NCBI GenBank assembly: GCA_963831605.1
Contig: CAWHQR010000015.1
Span: 1-24,461 of the forward strand
Direction of reading: 5' to 3'
Source: DASUPK01 sp963831605
GTDB taxonomy: Bacteria; Actinomycetota; Thermoleophilia; Solirubrobacterales; 70-9
Length of the DNA stretch: 24,461 nucleotides
In this document: positions 16,106 to 24,042 of the stretch, piece by piece
Position numbering within the stretch: the stretch's first letter is position 1
Layout of the letters: each line of letters opens with the position of its first letter
The notes under the pieces: generated by a model
Told to the model about the DNA's origin: nothing
The model's input: the letters and a program-made list of their open reading frames with translations, nothing else
The model's database searches: none
Made by a program: the position numbers and the translations under genes

Positions 16106-17562
16106 TTGCCGTCCTCCCCGGCCGCGGGCGCCGCCTCGGGGATGTAGTCGACCGGGTTCTCCAGATACTGGTCGAGCATGGTGCGAATCTCGCCGAGCGC
16201 CCGCTCCTCGGTCACCCCCGGGATGTAGTCCGTGCCCGCCAGGGGGACCCGGGCCATGGCCGAGGCCTCGACGGTGAGCGCTGCGAGGTCCTCGGGTTCG
16301 AGGCTGTGGACGCTGGTCTTCCCGCAGGCCCGAGCGAGCATCTGCACCTCGAGCGTCAGCGCGTGCAGGAAGTTGAACACCCGCTGAGCCGCTTCGTCGA
16401 CGTCGAGGCGCTTGCGCAGCTCCGGATCCTGCGTCGTGATCCCGACCGGGCAGCGTCCCGTGTGGCAGTGGTAGCACTGCCCCGCCGGCACGCCGACCGT
16501 GCCCTCGTAGTCCGTCACGCCGGGGATCTCCTTGTTGCAGTTGAGCGCCATCAGGGCGGAGTGGCCGATCGCGATCGCGTCGGCGCCCAGCGCCAGGCAT
16601 TTGGCGACGTCGCCGCCGTTGCGAATCCCGCCGGCGACCACGAGGTCGACCTCGTCGGAGAGCCCGACGTCCTCGAGCGCCCGGCGCGCCTCTGGAATGG
16701 CGGCCAGGAGCGGGATGCCTGTCTCCTCGGCGGCGATATGCGGCCCCGCGCCGGTGCCGCCTTCGGCCCCGTCCAGGTAAATGACGTCGGGGCCACACTT
16801 GGCTGCCATCCGGACGTCGTCGTAGACGCGCGCTGCCCCCAGCTTGAGCTGGATCGGGACCTCGTAGTTGGTGGCCTCGCGGGTCTCCTGCACCTTCAGC
16901 GATAGGTCGTCGGGCCCGAGCCAGTCCGGATGGCGCGCCGGCGACCGCTGGTCGATCCCTGCCGGCAGGCTGCGCATCTCGGCGACCTGCTCGGTCACCT
17001 TCTGGCCCATCAGGTGGCCTCCCACGCCGACCTTGCAGCCCTGGCCGATGAAGAACTCGATCCCGTCGGCCAGCATCAGGTGATGGGGGTTGAAGCCGTA
17101 GCGGCTCTGAATCACCTGGTAGTACCACTTGGTCGAGAGATCCCGCTCCGGCGGGATCATTCCCCCCTCGCCCGAACAGGTCGCGGAGCCCGCCATCGAG
17201 GCGCCCTTGGCCAGCGCCATCTTGGCCTCGAGCGAAAGCGCCCCGAAGCTCATCCCGGTGATGTAGATGGGGATGTCGAGCTCGAGCGGCTTCTTGGCGA
17301 AGCGGCTGCCGAGCACGGTCGTGGTGTCGCATTTCTCCCGGTAGCCCTCGATGACGAACCGGGTCAGGGTCCCGGGAAGAAAGATCAGGTCGTCCCAGCT
17401 GGGGAGCTTCTTGAACATCGAGAAGCCGCGCATCCGGTAGCGGCCGAGCTCGGCCTTCATGTGGATGTCGTTGATCACCTCGGGCGTGAAGATCGGGCTT
17501 CGCCCGAGTACCTCGCGCCTTGCCGGAGCCTCCCCTTGTGCGTCCTGCTTCTGCTCCGCCAT
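16102..17562 (-). CDS. glxD: Glutamate synthase FMN-domain protein (MgsC/GlxD type), second copy, with Fe-S cysteines
   Basis: A 486-residue FMN/TIM-barrel protein paralogous to the mgsC at 376-1758. Shared blocks include TGMSFGALS, GEGGMIPPE, GQGCKVGVGGHLMGQKV, RHPDWLGPDDL, LDGAEGGTGAGP, AGGIRNGGDVAKCLALGADAIAIG and GITTQDPELRKRL. It retains C363-x2-C366-x4-C371 in CYHCHTGRCPVG, with C342 upstream, positions that match the Fe-S binding loop of glutamate synthase (C-x5-C-x4-C) plus an insertion of about 18 residues and one added cysteine. The ATG at 17562 has AGGAGGG 5 bases before it; the opening back to 17805 runs into the preceding gene and is rejected. The C-terminal 40 residues (EERALGEIRTMLDQYLENPVDYIP) are absent from copy 1. 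It overlaps the downstream small gene by four bases. Confidence 0.9.
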   Translation of the reverse strand: MAEQKQDAQGEAPARREVLGRSPIFTPEVINDIHMKAELGRYRMRGFSMFKKLPSWDDLIFLPGTLTRFVIEGYREKCDTTTVLGSRFAKKPLELDIPIYITGMSFGALSLEAKMALAKGASMAGSATCSGEGGMIPPERDLSTKWYYQVIQSRYGFNPHHLMLADGIEFFIGQGCKVGVGGHLMGQKVTEQVAEMRSLPAGIDQRSPARHPDWLGPDDLSLKVQETREATNYEVPIQLKLGAARVYDDVRMAAKCGPDVIYLDGAEGGTGAGPHIAAEETGIPLLAAIPEARRALEDVGLSDEVDLVVAGGIRNGGDVAKCLALGADAIAIGHSALMALNCNKEIPGVTDYEGTVGVPAGQCYHCHTGRCPVGITTQDPELRKRLDVDEAAQRVFNFLHALTLEVQMLARACGKTSVHSLEPEDLAALTVEASAMARVPLAGTDYIPGVTEERALGEIRTMLDQYLENPVDYIPEAAPAAGEDGK

Positions 17563-17572
17563 CGCGGCCCTC

Positions 17573-18349
17573 CTAGAGAACGAGCTTCCGCTCGCTCGGT
17601 TCGAGGTTGTCGTAGTTGTAGAGCTTCTTCCCCGAGACGAGCTTGCGCAGCTTCGGCGGCGCTCCCAGCCCGTAGATCGAGAACTTGCGCTCGACCAGCT
17701 CGGTGTCCTCATCGGTCCACTCGGCCTCGACGCAGTCGATCCCCAGCGATCCGATCTTGCCCCCGACGTAGATCGTGCCGTCGTACATCGAGTCCCCCAG
17801 CCCATGGCCGACGTCCCCGAGGATGATCTGGCGCCCCCGCTGCATCATGAAGCCGGTCATCGACGCCGCGTTGCCCAGCACGATGATCGTGCCGCCCTTC
17901 TGGTCGATTCCGGTGCGCGCCCCGACGTCACCCTTGACGACCAGGTCGCCGCCACGAAGTGCCGCCCCCGCCAGCGACCCGGCGTTGCTCTCCACGACTA
18001 CGACCCCGGACATCATGTTCTCGGCGACCGACCAGCCGACACGCCCGGTGATCTCGACCTCGGGTCCGTCGATCAGGCCACAGCCGAAGTAGCCGAGGCT
18101 GCCCTCGAACCGGATCCGGCATCGGGCCAGGATCGCGACGCCGAGGGAGTGCCGGGCGCTCGGATCCCGCACGGTCACATCGGTGATGCCCTGCTCGTAG
18201 ATCAGCCAGCGCAGCTCGGCGTTGATCTTGCGAGTGGTCATCTCGCGAGCCTCGATCACCGCGCTCTGCCCATCGATCTTCGCCGCCTTCGGAACCGAGT
18301 CGTCGAGCTCGACGAGGCCGCGCTCGTCCATGCGAGGCTGCTCGCTCAC
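17573..18349 (-). CDS. glxC: GXGXG beta-helix subunit (MgsB/GlxC type), second copy
   Basis: A 258-residue paralogue of the mgsB at 1758-2459, matching the GXGXG domain of glutamate synthase. The glycine repeats run from about 90 to 205: GWSVAENMMSGVVVVE, GAALRGGDLVVKGDVGARTG, GNAASMTGFMMQRGRQIILGDVGHGLGDSMYDG and GGKIGSLGIDCVEAEW. The C-terminal tail differs from copy 1 (LYNYDNLEPSERKLVL). The GTG at 18349 overlaps the upstream stop in GTGA, the same junction as in the first module. A GTG at 18358 and an ATG at 18331 are alternatives. The gene ends 10 bases before the next start. Confidence 0.87.
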   Translation of the reverse strand: MSEQPRMDERGLVELDDSVPKAAKIDGQSAVIEAREMTTRKINAELRWLIYEQGITDVTVRDPSARHSLGVAILARCRIRFEGSLGYFGCGLIDGPEVEITGRVGWSVAENMMSGVVVVESNAGSLAGAALRGGDLVVKGDVGARTGIDQKGGTIIVLGNAASMTGFMMQRGRQIILGDVGHGLGDSMYDGTIYVGGKIGSLGIDCVEAEWTDEDTELVERKFSIYGLGAPPKLRKLVSGKKLYNYDNLEPSERKLVL

Positions 18350-19275
18350 CTGGTCCACACGTGCACCTCGCTCTCATAGGGGTCATGGGTCTCGATCTCG
18401 CGGTCGAGCACCTGGCGGATCGCGATCTCCTCGGAGGCGAGCGCAACGATGTCGTCGTCCTCGTACAGCACGAGCGGCTTGGCGCCCAAGGCGTCCTTGG
18501 CCACCCCCAGCGAGTCCTCGGTGACGCAGATGTAGGTGAAGACCCCGTCCAGGTCCTCGAGGCTCTGGTGCATCGCCTCCTCGAGGGTGCGGCCCTGGCC
18601 CATCTGCTCGGCGAGATAGACGGCGATGATCTCCGAGTCACACTCGGAGTTGAAGCGGTGGCCGGCCCGCGTCAACCGCCGGCGCCAATAGTGGAAGTTG
18701 GTCAGCTGGCCGTTGTGGACGACGGCGACGTCAGGGAACGGGTAGGCCCAATAGGGGTGGGCGTTGGCGATGTCGACGTCCGATTCGGTCGCCATGCGCG
18801 CGTGGCCGATCGCGTGGGTGCCCGTGTACTCCCCGAGCTTGTAGCCGCGGGAAACGGTCTCGGCGTCGCCGAGGTCCTTGATGATCTCCAGCGAGCGCCC
18901 GAGCGACAGCACCTCCGTGTGGCGCACCCGCTCCACGGTGTCGGCGAGCTGCTTCGCGTCGCCATCGAAATCGAAGAAGATCGTCATCGTGTGCCCCGCC
19001 TCCTTGATCTCCTCGATCCGGGCGCCGGCGGCGCGCATGCGCGTCTCGACCTCGCTCCGTTGCCGCTGCATCCGCCGCTCGAGGTCCGGGTCGTGCTCGG
19101 TCGACTCGCTCAGCTTCACGTGCATCACGAACGTCCCGCCGCCGCCGCGGTAGAGAGCAAAGCCGGTGGAGTCCGGTCCCCGGTGCTTCATCGCCTGGAG
19201 CATCCGGGTCATGTCGCGTCCCACCGCTTCGTGCCCCCCGCCGTTCCGGTAGATGATCCCCGCTATGCCGCACAC
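18346..19275 (-). CDS. glxB: Class II glutamine amidotransferase subunit (MgsA/GlxB type), second copy
   Basis: A 309-residue paralogue of the mgsA at 2456-3364. The nucleophile Cys2 directly follows the GTG start (MCGIAG). RGPDS (32-36), GHARMATES (157-165), HNGQLTN (187-193) and ECDSE (211-215) are all present, so it should be an active glutaminase-type domain. A charged segment at about 60-95 (RRMQRQRSEVETRMRAAGA) is longer than in copy 1. It starts 19 bases after the upstream glutamine-synthetase-like gene and overlaps the following glxC-type gene by four bases. Whether it acts on glutamine or on a glutamyl amide made by the upstream ligase is not visible from sequence. Confidence 0.9.
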   Translation of the reverse strand: MCGIAGIIYRNGGGHEAVGRDMTRMLQAMKHRGPDSTGFALYRGGGGTFVMHVKLSESTEHDPDLERRMQRQRSEVETRMRAAGARIEEIKEAGHTMTIFFDFDGDAKQLADTVERVRHTEVLSLGRSLEIIKDLGDAETVSRGYKLGEYTGTHAIGHARMATESDVDIANAHPYWAYPFPDVAVVHNGQLTNFHYWRRRLTRAGHRFNSECDSEIIAVYLAEQMGQGRTLEEAMHQSLEDLDGVFTYICVTEDSLGVAKDALGAKPLVLYEDDDIVALASEEIAIRQVLDREIETHDPYESEVHVWTR

Positions 19276-19294
19276 GGTCGATCACCCACCGAAG

Positions 19295-20743
19295 TCATGG
19301 CATGACGTCCAGGTACTGCTCACGCTCCCAATCGGTCACAGCTGTCAGGTAGCGCTCCCACTCGTCACGCTTGTAGTGCATGAAGACATCGTAGAGACGG
19401 CCCGGTAGCGCCCCGCGGACCACCTCGTCGGCCTCGAGCGCATCGAGGGCCTCCCCGAGGTGATCGGGAACCCGCTCGAACTCCGCGCCCTCGGCCAGCA
19501 GGTCGTAGGTGTTCCCCTGCTGCGGCGGCCCGGGGTCGAGCTCGCGGCGCACCCCGTCCAGGCCGGCGGTGAGCAGGGCCGCCTGGGTGAGGTACGGGTT
19601 GCAGGAGGAGTCCACTCCACGGAACTCGAAGCGACCGCCGCTGGCCACCCGGACGGTGCAGGTGCGGTTCTGCCAGCCGTAGTTCTTGTAGACCGGCGCC
19701 CAGAAGCCGAAGTCCCACATCCGCTTGTACGAGTTCACCGTCGGCGACCCAATGCAGGTAAGCGCCCGGAAGTGATCGAGGATGCCGCCCATGAACCGCC
19801 GGCCGACCTCGGACAGCTGGGCCGGCCCATCCGGGTCGTGGAAGACGTTCACCCCGTCCTCGTTCAGGAGGGTGAAGTGATGGTGATGCCCGTTCGCGGA
19901 CACCCCGGTGAACGGCTTCGGCATGAATGACGCGTGGAGGCCGTGCTTGCGGCCCACCGCGCTGCAGATCTGGCGGTAGGTGCTGAGGTTGTCCGCCGTC
20001 CGCAGGGCGCGGTCGAAGCGGAAGTTGAGCTCAAGCTGCCCGGGCGCGTCCTCGTGGTCGCCGTAGCTCATGTCGAGGCCCATCGCCTTGCCGTAGGCGA
20101 CCACGTCGAGGATCACCGGCTGGAGCTGCTCGAACTGGTTGATGTGGTAGCACCATGGCTTCGTGACGCCCTCGGGCTCCTCGCCCGGCTCGGGGATCTT
20201 CATCCACATCATCTCCGGCTCGATTCCGCAGAGGAAGGAGTAGCCGAGCTCCCCCTCGACGTCGTGGGCGACGCGCTTCAGGTTCTGGCGCGGGTCCGCG
20301 TCGAGCAGCTCCCCGGTCTCGGTGTCATAGCAGTCGCAATAGACCCGGGCCACGCGCGGGTCCCAGGGCAGGACCTCGAAGGTGTCCAGGTCGGCGATTG
20401 CGGCCAGCTCCGACTCCTGCGGCCCGAAGCCGATGTAGTTGCCCTGACGATCGGTGAACAGGTCCGCCGTCGCCCCGTAGACAAGCTGGTAGCCGCGGGC
20501 GGCCACCTTCGGGAACCAACTCGCCACCACGCCCTTGCCGTTGATGTGGCCGCTGATCGAGATCTGCTGGAAGAAGACGTACTCGATCCCCTCGTTCTCG
20601 ATCCGCTTTTCGATCTCGGCGATCTTGTCCGCGCGGCCGGGTGCCTCGCGGGCCTCCTTCAGGGTCTGCGGGGCAGGCTCGATCTTCGGCGAGGAGAGTG
20701 CGGCCTCGACCTCACTGGGCACCTCGTTCTTGGCGGCCACCAT
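19295..20743 (-). CDS. glnT: Glutamine-synthetase-family ligase (GlnT-like), second copy
   Basis: A 482-residue ligase with the glutamine-synthetase fold, clearly diverged from gmaS at 3381-4751. Motifs: IEPEMMW (174-180), HEDAPGQLELNF (230-241), ASFMPKPFTG (271-280), NGHHHHFTL (284-292) with a run of four His, NSYKRM (337-342), GFWAP (346-350) in the flap, QNRTCTVRV (358-366) and CNPYLTQAALL (381-391). The first 50 residues form an extra N-terminal segment absent from copy 1. As in copy 1 the flap Glu of classical glutamine synthetase is missing. AAGGAG lies very close to the ATG (20743); the adjacent GTG at 20740 gives more normal spacing. It heads the second operon. A gamma-glutamylamide or related N-alkylamide synthetase is likely, for an amine that is not identified. 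Confidence 0.82.
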   Translation of the reverse strand: MVAAKNEVPSEVEAALSSPKIEPAPQTLKEAREAPGRADKIAEIEKRIENEGIEYVFFQQISISGHINGKGVVASWFPKVAARGYQLVYGATADLFTDRQGNYIGFGPQESELAAIADLDTFEVLPWDPRVARVYCDCYDTETGELLDADPRQNLKRVAHDVEGELGYSFLCGIEPEMMWMKIPEPGEEPEGVTKPWCYHINQFEQLQPVILDVVAYGKAMGLDMSYGDHEDAPGQLELNFRFDRALRTADNLSTYRQICSAVGRKHGLHASFMPKPFTGVSANGHHHHFTLLNEDGVNVFHDPDGPAQLSEVGRRFMGGILDHFRALTCIGSPTVNSYKRMWDFGFWAPVYKNYGWQNRTCTVRVASGGRFEFRGVDSSCNPYLTQAALLTAGLDGVRRELDPGPPQQGNTYDLLAEGAEFERVPDHLGEALDALEADEVVRGALPGRLYDVFMHYKRDEWERYLTAVTDWEREQYLDVMP

Positions 20744-20981
20744 GGCTCCTTCCGGGTTGCGCTCAGCGGTGCGCGGGACGTCCTATCGCGGCCACTATAA
20801 CCGGGCGACTGAACAAAAAGGTACATTCGGCTCGCGCCCGCAGGGGGCTGAAGAGGTTTGCTTAACGACCAGCGGTGATTCACAACTTTCTTTCTATATG
20901 TCCGCTGGGCACTTTGCTTGATCGGCCAGGGCGGAGGGGGTTCACTGCTCCGGACACCGTCCCGCCGAACGAGGGAGAGAG
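20744..20981. promoter_or_regulatory. Divergent control region between second glnT operon and malyl-CoA lyase gene
   Basis: This 238-bp gap holds the promoters of two divergent operons. It is less GC-rich than its surroundings, with AT-rich stretches at about 20790-20825 and 20850-20905. TATAGT on the minus strand (20794-20799) is a possible -10 element for glnT, without a convincing -35 partner. CTATATGT at 20894-20901 resembles segments in the two other control regions of the window. No strong inverted repeat or terminator was recognised. Confidence 0.5.
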
Positions 20982-22001
20982 ATGGCGACCCCAGTGCGGT
21001 TGCATCGCAGCGAGCTCTGCGTCCCCGGCACCAACATGCGGATGCTCGAAAAGGCGCCCGGCCTGGGCGCGGACGTGGTCATGCTCGATCTCGAGGACGC
21101 CGTTGCCCCCGACGACAAGCCCGAGGCGCGGCGAAACGTGATCGCGGCCCTGCAAGAACTCGACTGGGGCGGTTGCAGCGTGACGGTGAGGATCAACGGG
21201 CTGGACACCCACTACTGCTATCGCGACATCGTCGATGTCGTCGAGCAGGGCGGAGAGTGGCTCGACACGGTCCTGGTCCCGAAGACCGCATCGGCGGGTG
21301 ACATCCATCTGGTGGCGGTCCTCCTGACCCAGATCGAGGAAGCCATGGGTATCGAGAAGCCCATCGGGATTTCAGCGCTGATCGAGACCGCGCCCGGAAT
21401 CGTCAACCTCGACGAGATCGCCGCCAGTTCCCCGGAGCGGCTGGAGGCGCTGATCTTCGGCGTCGCGGACTACGCCGCTTCGATCCAGAGCCAGACAGCC
21501 TCGATCGGCGGCTCGGACGCCGGCTACGCGATGCTCACCGATCCGAACGAGGAGGCGGGGGAGGCTCGAGAGCTCCACTGGGGCGACCAGTGGCACTACC
21601 CGCTGTCTCGAATTGCCGCCACCTGTCGCGCGCATGGACTGAGGCCGGTCGACGGACCGTTCGGGGACTTCGGCGATGCAGAGGGTTATCTCGTAGCGGC
21701 CCGGCGAGCATCCATCCTCGGCTTCGAGGGCAAGTGGTGCATCCATCCAAGCCAGATCGAACTCGCCAACGAGGTCTTCTCCCCCAACCAGAGACTGGTG
21801 TCGCGGACCCGCCGGATCATGGCCGCGATGGACGAAGCGGCCCGGACGGGCAAGGGCGCGGTCTCGCTCGACGGCCGCCTGATCGACCAGGCCTCGCTGC
21901 GCATGGCCGAGCACCTGCTGACCAAGATCGAGCTGATCGACGAGCGTCAGAACGGCTCGCGGGCCTCGATAGCGGCGGCGGAACGCGCGGCAGCGCCCTG
22001 A
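20982..22001 (+). CDS. mclA: Malyl-CoA lyase-type CoA ester lyase (HpcH/HpaI, CitE-like family)
   Basis: A 339-residue TIM-barrel lyase that probably cleaves L-malyl-CoA to acetyl-CoA and glyoxylate, or a related methylmalyl-CoA. Conserved positions match malyl-CoA lyases: VRING with R70, IETAPG with E135 and GVADYAAS with D163 (metal and substrate binding), plus KWCIHPSQ (251-258). The N-terminus RSELCVPGTNMRMLEKAPGLGADVVMLDLEDAV is typical of the family. The length lies between short CitE proteins (about 290) and long Chloroflexus-type enzymes (about 348). GAGG lies about 7 bases before the ATG. The phosphoribulokinase follows after 46 bases. With a serine-glyoxylate aminotransferase nearby, a serine cycle or glyoxylate salvage role is likely. 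A malyl-CoA thioesterase or citramalyl-CoA lyase is the main alternative. Confidence 0.85.
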   Translation: MATPVRLHRSELCVPGTNMRMLEKAPGLGADVVMLDLEDAVAPDDKPEARRNVIAALQELDWGGCSVTVRINGLDTHYCYRDIVDVVEQGGEWLDTVLVPKTASAGDIHLVAVLLTQIEEAMGIEKPIGISALIETAPGIVNLDEIAASSPERLEALIFGVADYAASIQSQTASIGGSDAGYAMLTDPNEEAGEARELHWGDQWHYPLSRIAATCRAHGLRPVDGPFGDFGDAEGYLVAARRASILGFEGKWCIHPSQIELANEVFSPNQRLVSRTRRIMAAMDEAARTGKGAVSLDGRLIDQASLRMAEHLLTKIELIDERQNGSRASIAAAERAAAP

Positions 22002-22047
22002 GTCCAGCCTCGCAGCGGGTGGACGCCGATCTGAGATCCTTTCCCGG

Positions 22048-23001
22048 ATGACTCGTCCGGTCGTCATTGGAGTGGTCGGAGATTCCGCTGCTGGGAAGAC
22101 GACCCTGACCAGAGGGGTGGTCCGTGTGCTCGGCGGACGCGAACACGTCTCGTACATCAGCGGCGACGACTATCACCGGTACGGGCGCCAGCAGCGCGCC
22201 GAACTCGGGATCACGCCACTGGATCCGGCCGCGAACCACCTCGAGATCCTCGGTCAGCATCTGGCGCACCTGCGCGACCGAGAGCCGATCCTGAAGCCCA
22301 CCTACGACCACCGCAGCGGGAGTCTGGGCGCCCCGGAGTACGTCCGCCCGCACCCCTTCGTGGTGGTCGAAGGGCTGCTCAACTTCAGCTCGGAGACGCT
22401 CTGGGCAGCCCATGACATCCGCGTCTTCCTGGCCCCACCCGAGGAGCTGCGGCGAACCTGGAAGCTGACCCGTGATTGCACCCGCAGGGGCTATACGACG
22501 CACGAGGTGATCGCCGAGCTGGATCGCCGAGAGGGCGACGTTGAGCGCTACCTGCGCCCGCAGCGGCGGCTCTCCGACATCATCGTCTCGTTCGCGCCCA
22601 CCACCAGCAGCAACCCGGAGCTGCTCGATGCCGAGCTGATCCTTCGCGACACCCTCAGCCACCCGGACCTCTCACCCTTTCTGTCGGACGGGGACGGCCC
22701 GACGCTGGCCCGCCGCGAGCACGAGTCACTTCTACGGGTCCCGGGTGAGACGGACCCCGACCTCGCCGCCGAGCTGGAGGATGCGGTGTGGACCCGGATG
22801 CAGTCGGCGAGTCACCTTCGCGCCCAGCGGCTCGGGGAGTTCACGATCGGCACGGACCTGCACCGGTCGCAGTCGCTCGCGCTCGTCCAGACGCTGCTGC
22901 TCTACCACCTGGTCTCGACCCGGGCCGAGATCGGGGCCGGCATCGATCCGCACCGGCATCTGCCGAACGTGACCGGCGCCGACTCGGCGCTGCACGCCTA
23001 G
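22048..23001 (+). CDS. prk: Phosphoribulokinase
   Basis: A 317-residue kinase making ribulose-1,5-bisphosphate from ribulose-5-phosphate and ATP. The P-loop is GDSAAGKT (11-18). SGDDYHRYGRQQRAELGITPLDPAANH (38-64) contains the DDYH substrate site, followed by KPTYDHRSG (83-91) and VVVEGLL (105-111). RRGYTTHEVI (146-155) and ERYLRPQRRLSDIIV (166-180) are also typical. The redox-active Cys of plant enzymes in the P-loop is replaced by Ala, as in many bacterial forms. There is no clear ribosome binding site. RuBisCO is not in this window, so a complete Calvin cycle cannot be confirmed. It is convergent with the LysR gene, with a 10-base gap, leaving no room for a long terminator. Confidence 0.93.
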   Translation: MTRPVVIGVVGDSAAGKTTLTRGVVRVLGGREHVSYISGDDYHRYGRQQRAELGITPLDPAANHLEILGQHLAHLRDREPILKPTYDHRSGSLGAPEYVRPHPFVVVEGLLNFSSETLWAAHDIRVFLAPPEELRRTWKLTRDCTRRGYTTHEVIAELDRREGDVERYLRPQRRLSDIIVSFAPTTSSNPELLDAELILRDTLSHPDLSPFLSDGDGPTLARREHESLLRVPGETDPDLAAELEDAVWTRMQSASHLRAQRLGEFTIGTDLHRSQSLALVQTLLLYHLVSTRAEIGAGIDPHRHLPNVTGADSALHA

Positions 23002-23011
23002 CCCCGGTTTC

Positions 23012-23956
23012 CTAGCGTCGCCGGCGGGTGCGCTTCACCTCGTCGCCGTGCGAGCGGGCGAGTGCCTCGGCCGCTGCGGGTGAGCGGACGAAATCGCTGA
23101 AGGCCTTCGCCGCCTCGGAGCCGGGGCCGATGGTGGATCGGACCACGAACCAGGAGCGCTTCGGCAGGCCGCCGCGCGGGCGAATCGTCTTCAACAGGCC
23201 GACCTCCAGCTCCAGGGCGACGGACTCGCGGGACTGCAATGCCACCCCGAGCCCGATCTGCGCGGCGCTCTTGATGGCACCGTTCGAGCCCAGGGTGAGG
23301 ATCGGCGGGTCGATCTGGTTGGAGTTGAGGTACGTCTCGCAGAGCCGACGCGTGCCGGATCCCTGCTCCCGCATCAACCAGGGCCTGCCCGCGAGCTCGT
23401 CCACCGCGACCCAGGCCCGCCTTGCCAGCGGGTCATCGGGAGAGCTGATCAGCACGAACTCGTTGTCGAGAAAGACCTCGCCCTGGAACCCGCGCCCGGA
23501 GGGAGCCTGCCCCGAGATCGCCACGTCCGCCTCGTGCGCCTCGAGGCGCCCGAAGACCTCCTCGCGGTTCCCGACGTGGACGGTCACATCGATCGTGGGC
23601 TGGCGCTCCTGGAAGGCATGCAGGAGCGGCGGCAGCAGGTACTCGCCCGCGGTGGTCACGGCGGTCACCCGCAGCGGGGCCGTCTCGCCCTTGGCCACCT
23701 CTCTCGCCACCTCAGAGCCCTCCCTGAGCAGGGCCAGGACATCGGCGGCGTAGCGGGCGTAGGCCTCGCCGGCGGCGGTCGGCCTGATGCTCCGGCCGAC
23801 GCGCTCGGTGAGGTCCACTCCGAGCTCGCGCTCCAGGGCGGCGACGGCGGCGGAGACCGAGGGCTGGGTCACAACAAGCTCCTCGGCGGCGCCGGTCACC
23901 GACCCGTGGCGAAATACAGCAAGAAACGCCGAGAGCTGGGTGACGGTGACGGCCAC
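23012..23956 (-). CDS. LysR-family transcriptional regulator
   Basis: A 314-residue LysR regulator of the CbbR-like sort. The N-terminal winged helix is seen at about 6-62 (QLSAFLAVFRHGSVTGAAEELVVTQPSVSAAVAALERELG), followed by GRSIRPTAAGEAY and the substrate-binding domain with VHVGNREEVFGRLEAHEADVAI and the ALQSRESVALELEVGLLKTI C-terminal part. The GTG at 23956 is chosen because the HTH begins almost directly after it; further upstream extension gives no plausible N-terminus. It is divergent from the sgaA-type gene and convergent with prk, so control of sgaA and possibly of mclA-prk is likely. CbbR identity is an inference from proximity to prk. The effector is unknown. Confidence 0.88.
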   Translation of the reverse strand: MAVTVTQLSAFLAVFRHGSVTGAAEELVVTQPSVSAAVAALERELGVDLTERVGRSIRPTAAGEAYARYAADVLALLREGSEVAREVAKGETAPLRVTAVTTAGEYLLPPLLHAFQERQPTIDVTVHVGNREEVFGRLEAHEADVAISGQAPSGRGFQGEVFLDNEFVLISSPDDPLARRAWVAVDELAGRPWLMREQGSGTRRLCETYLNSNQIDPPILTLGSNGAIKSAAQIGLGVALQSRESVALELEVGLLKTIRPRGGLPKRSWFVVRSTIGPGSEAAKAFSDFVRSPAAAEALARSHGDEVKRTRRRR

Positions 23957-24042
23957 GCGCAGGACAACATATAGGGCATTACCTATTGATTGGTGTGTTT
24001 TCTTAGTTTGTGCTCGTGCACCCGCCGTGGGACCCTGCCCCC
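23957..24042. promoter_or_regulatory. Divergent control region between LysR gene and sgaA
   Basis: An AT-rich segment (about 23964-24014) in otherwise GC-rich DNA, between two divergent genes. It contains an inverted repeat at 23971-23986 (ATAGG, 6-base spacer, CCTAT), the usual place for a LysR-type binding site, followed by TTGATTGG and TTTTCTTAGTTTG. The classical T-N11-A pattern is not strictly met. ACCTATTGA (23981-23989) also occurs in the gmaS-soxD region at 4842-4850. Confidence 0.5.

Noticed and set aside
16106..17332. Long opening upstream of the 147-aa protein in its own frame
   Set aside because: The upstream part is an Arg/Gly-rich out-of-frame reading of glxD. Only the portion from the GTG at 16105 looks like a protein.
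17563..17805. Upstream extension of the second MgsC-type protein
   Set aside because: It overlaps the glxC-type gene. The ATG at 17562 has a strong AGGAGGG at good spacing.
23002..23011. Terminator between prk and the LysR gene
   Set aside because: The gap is only 10 bases and no stem-loop with a T-run is visible.
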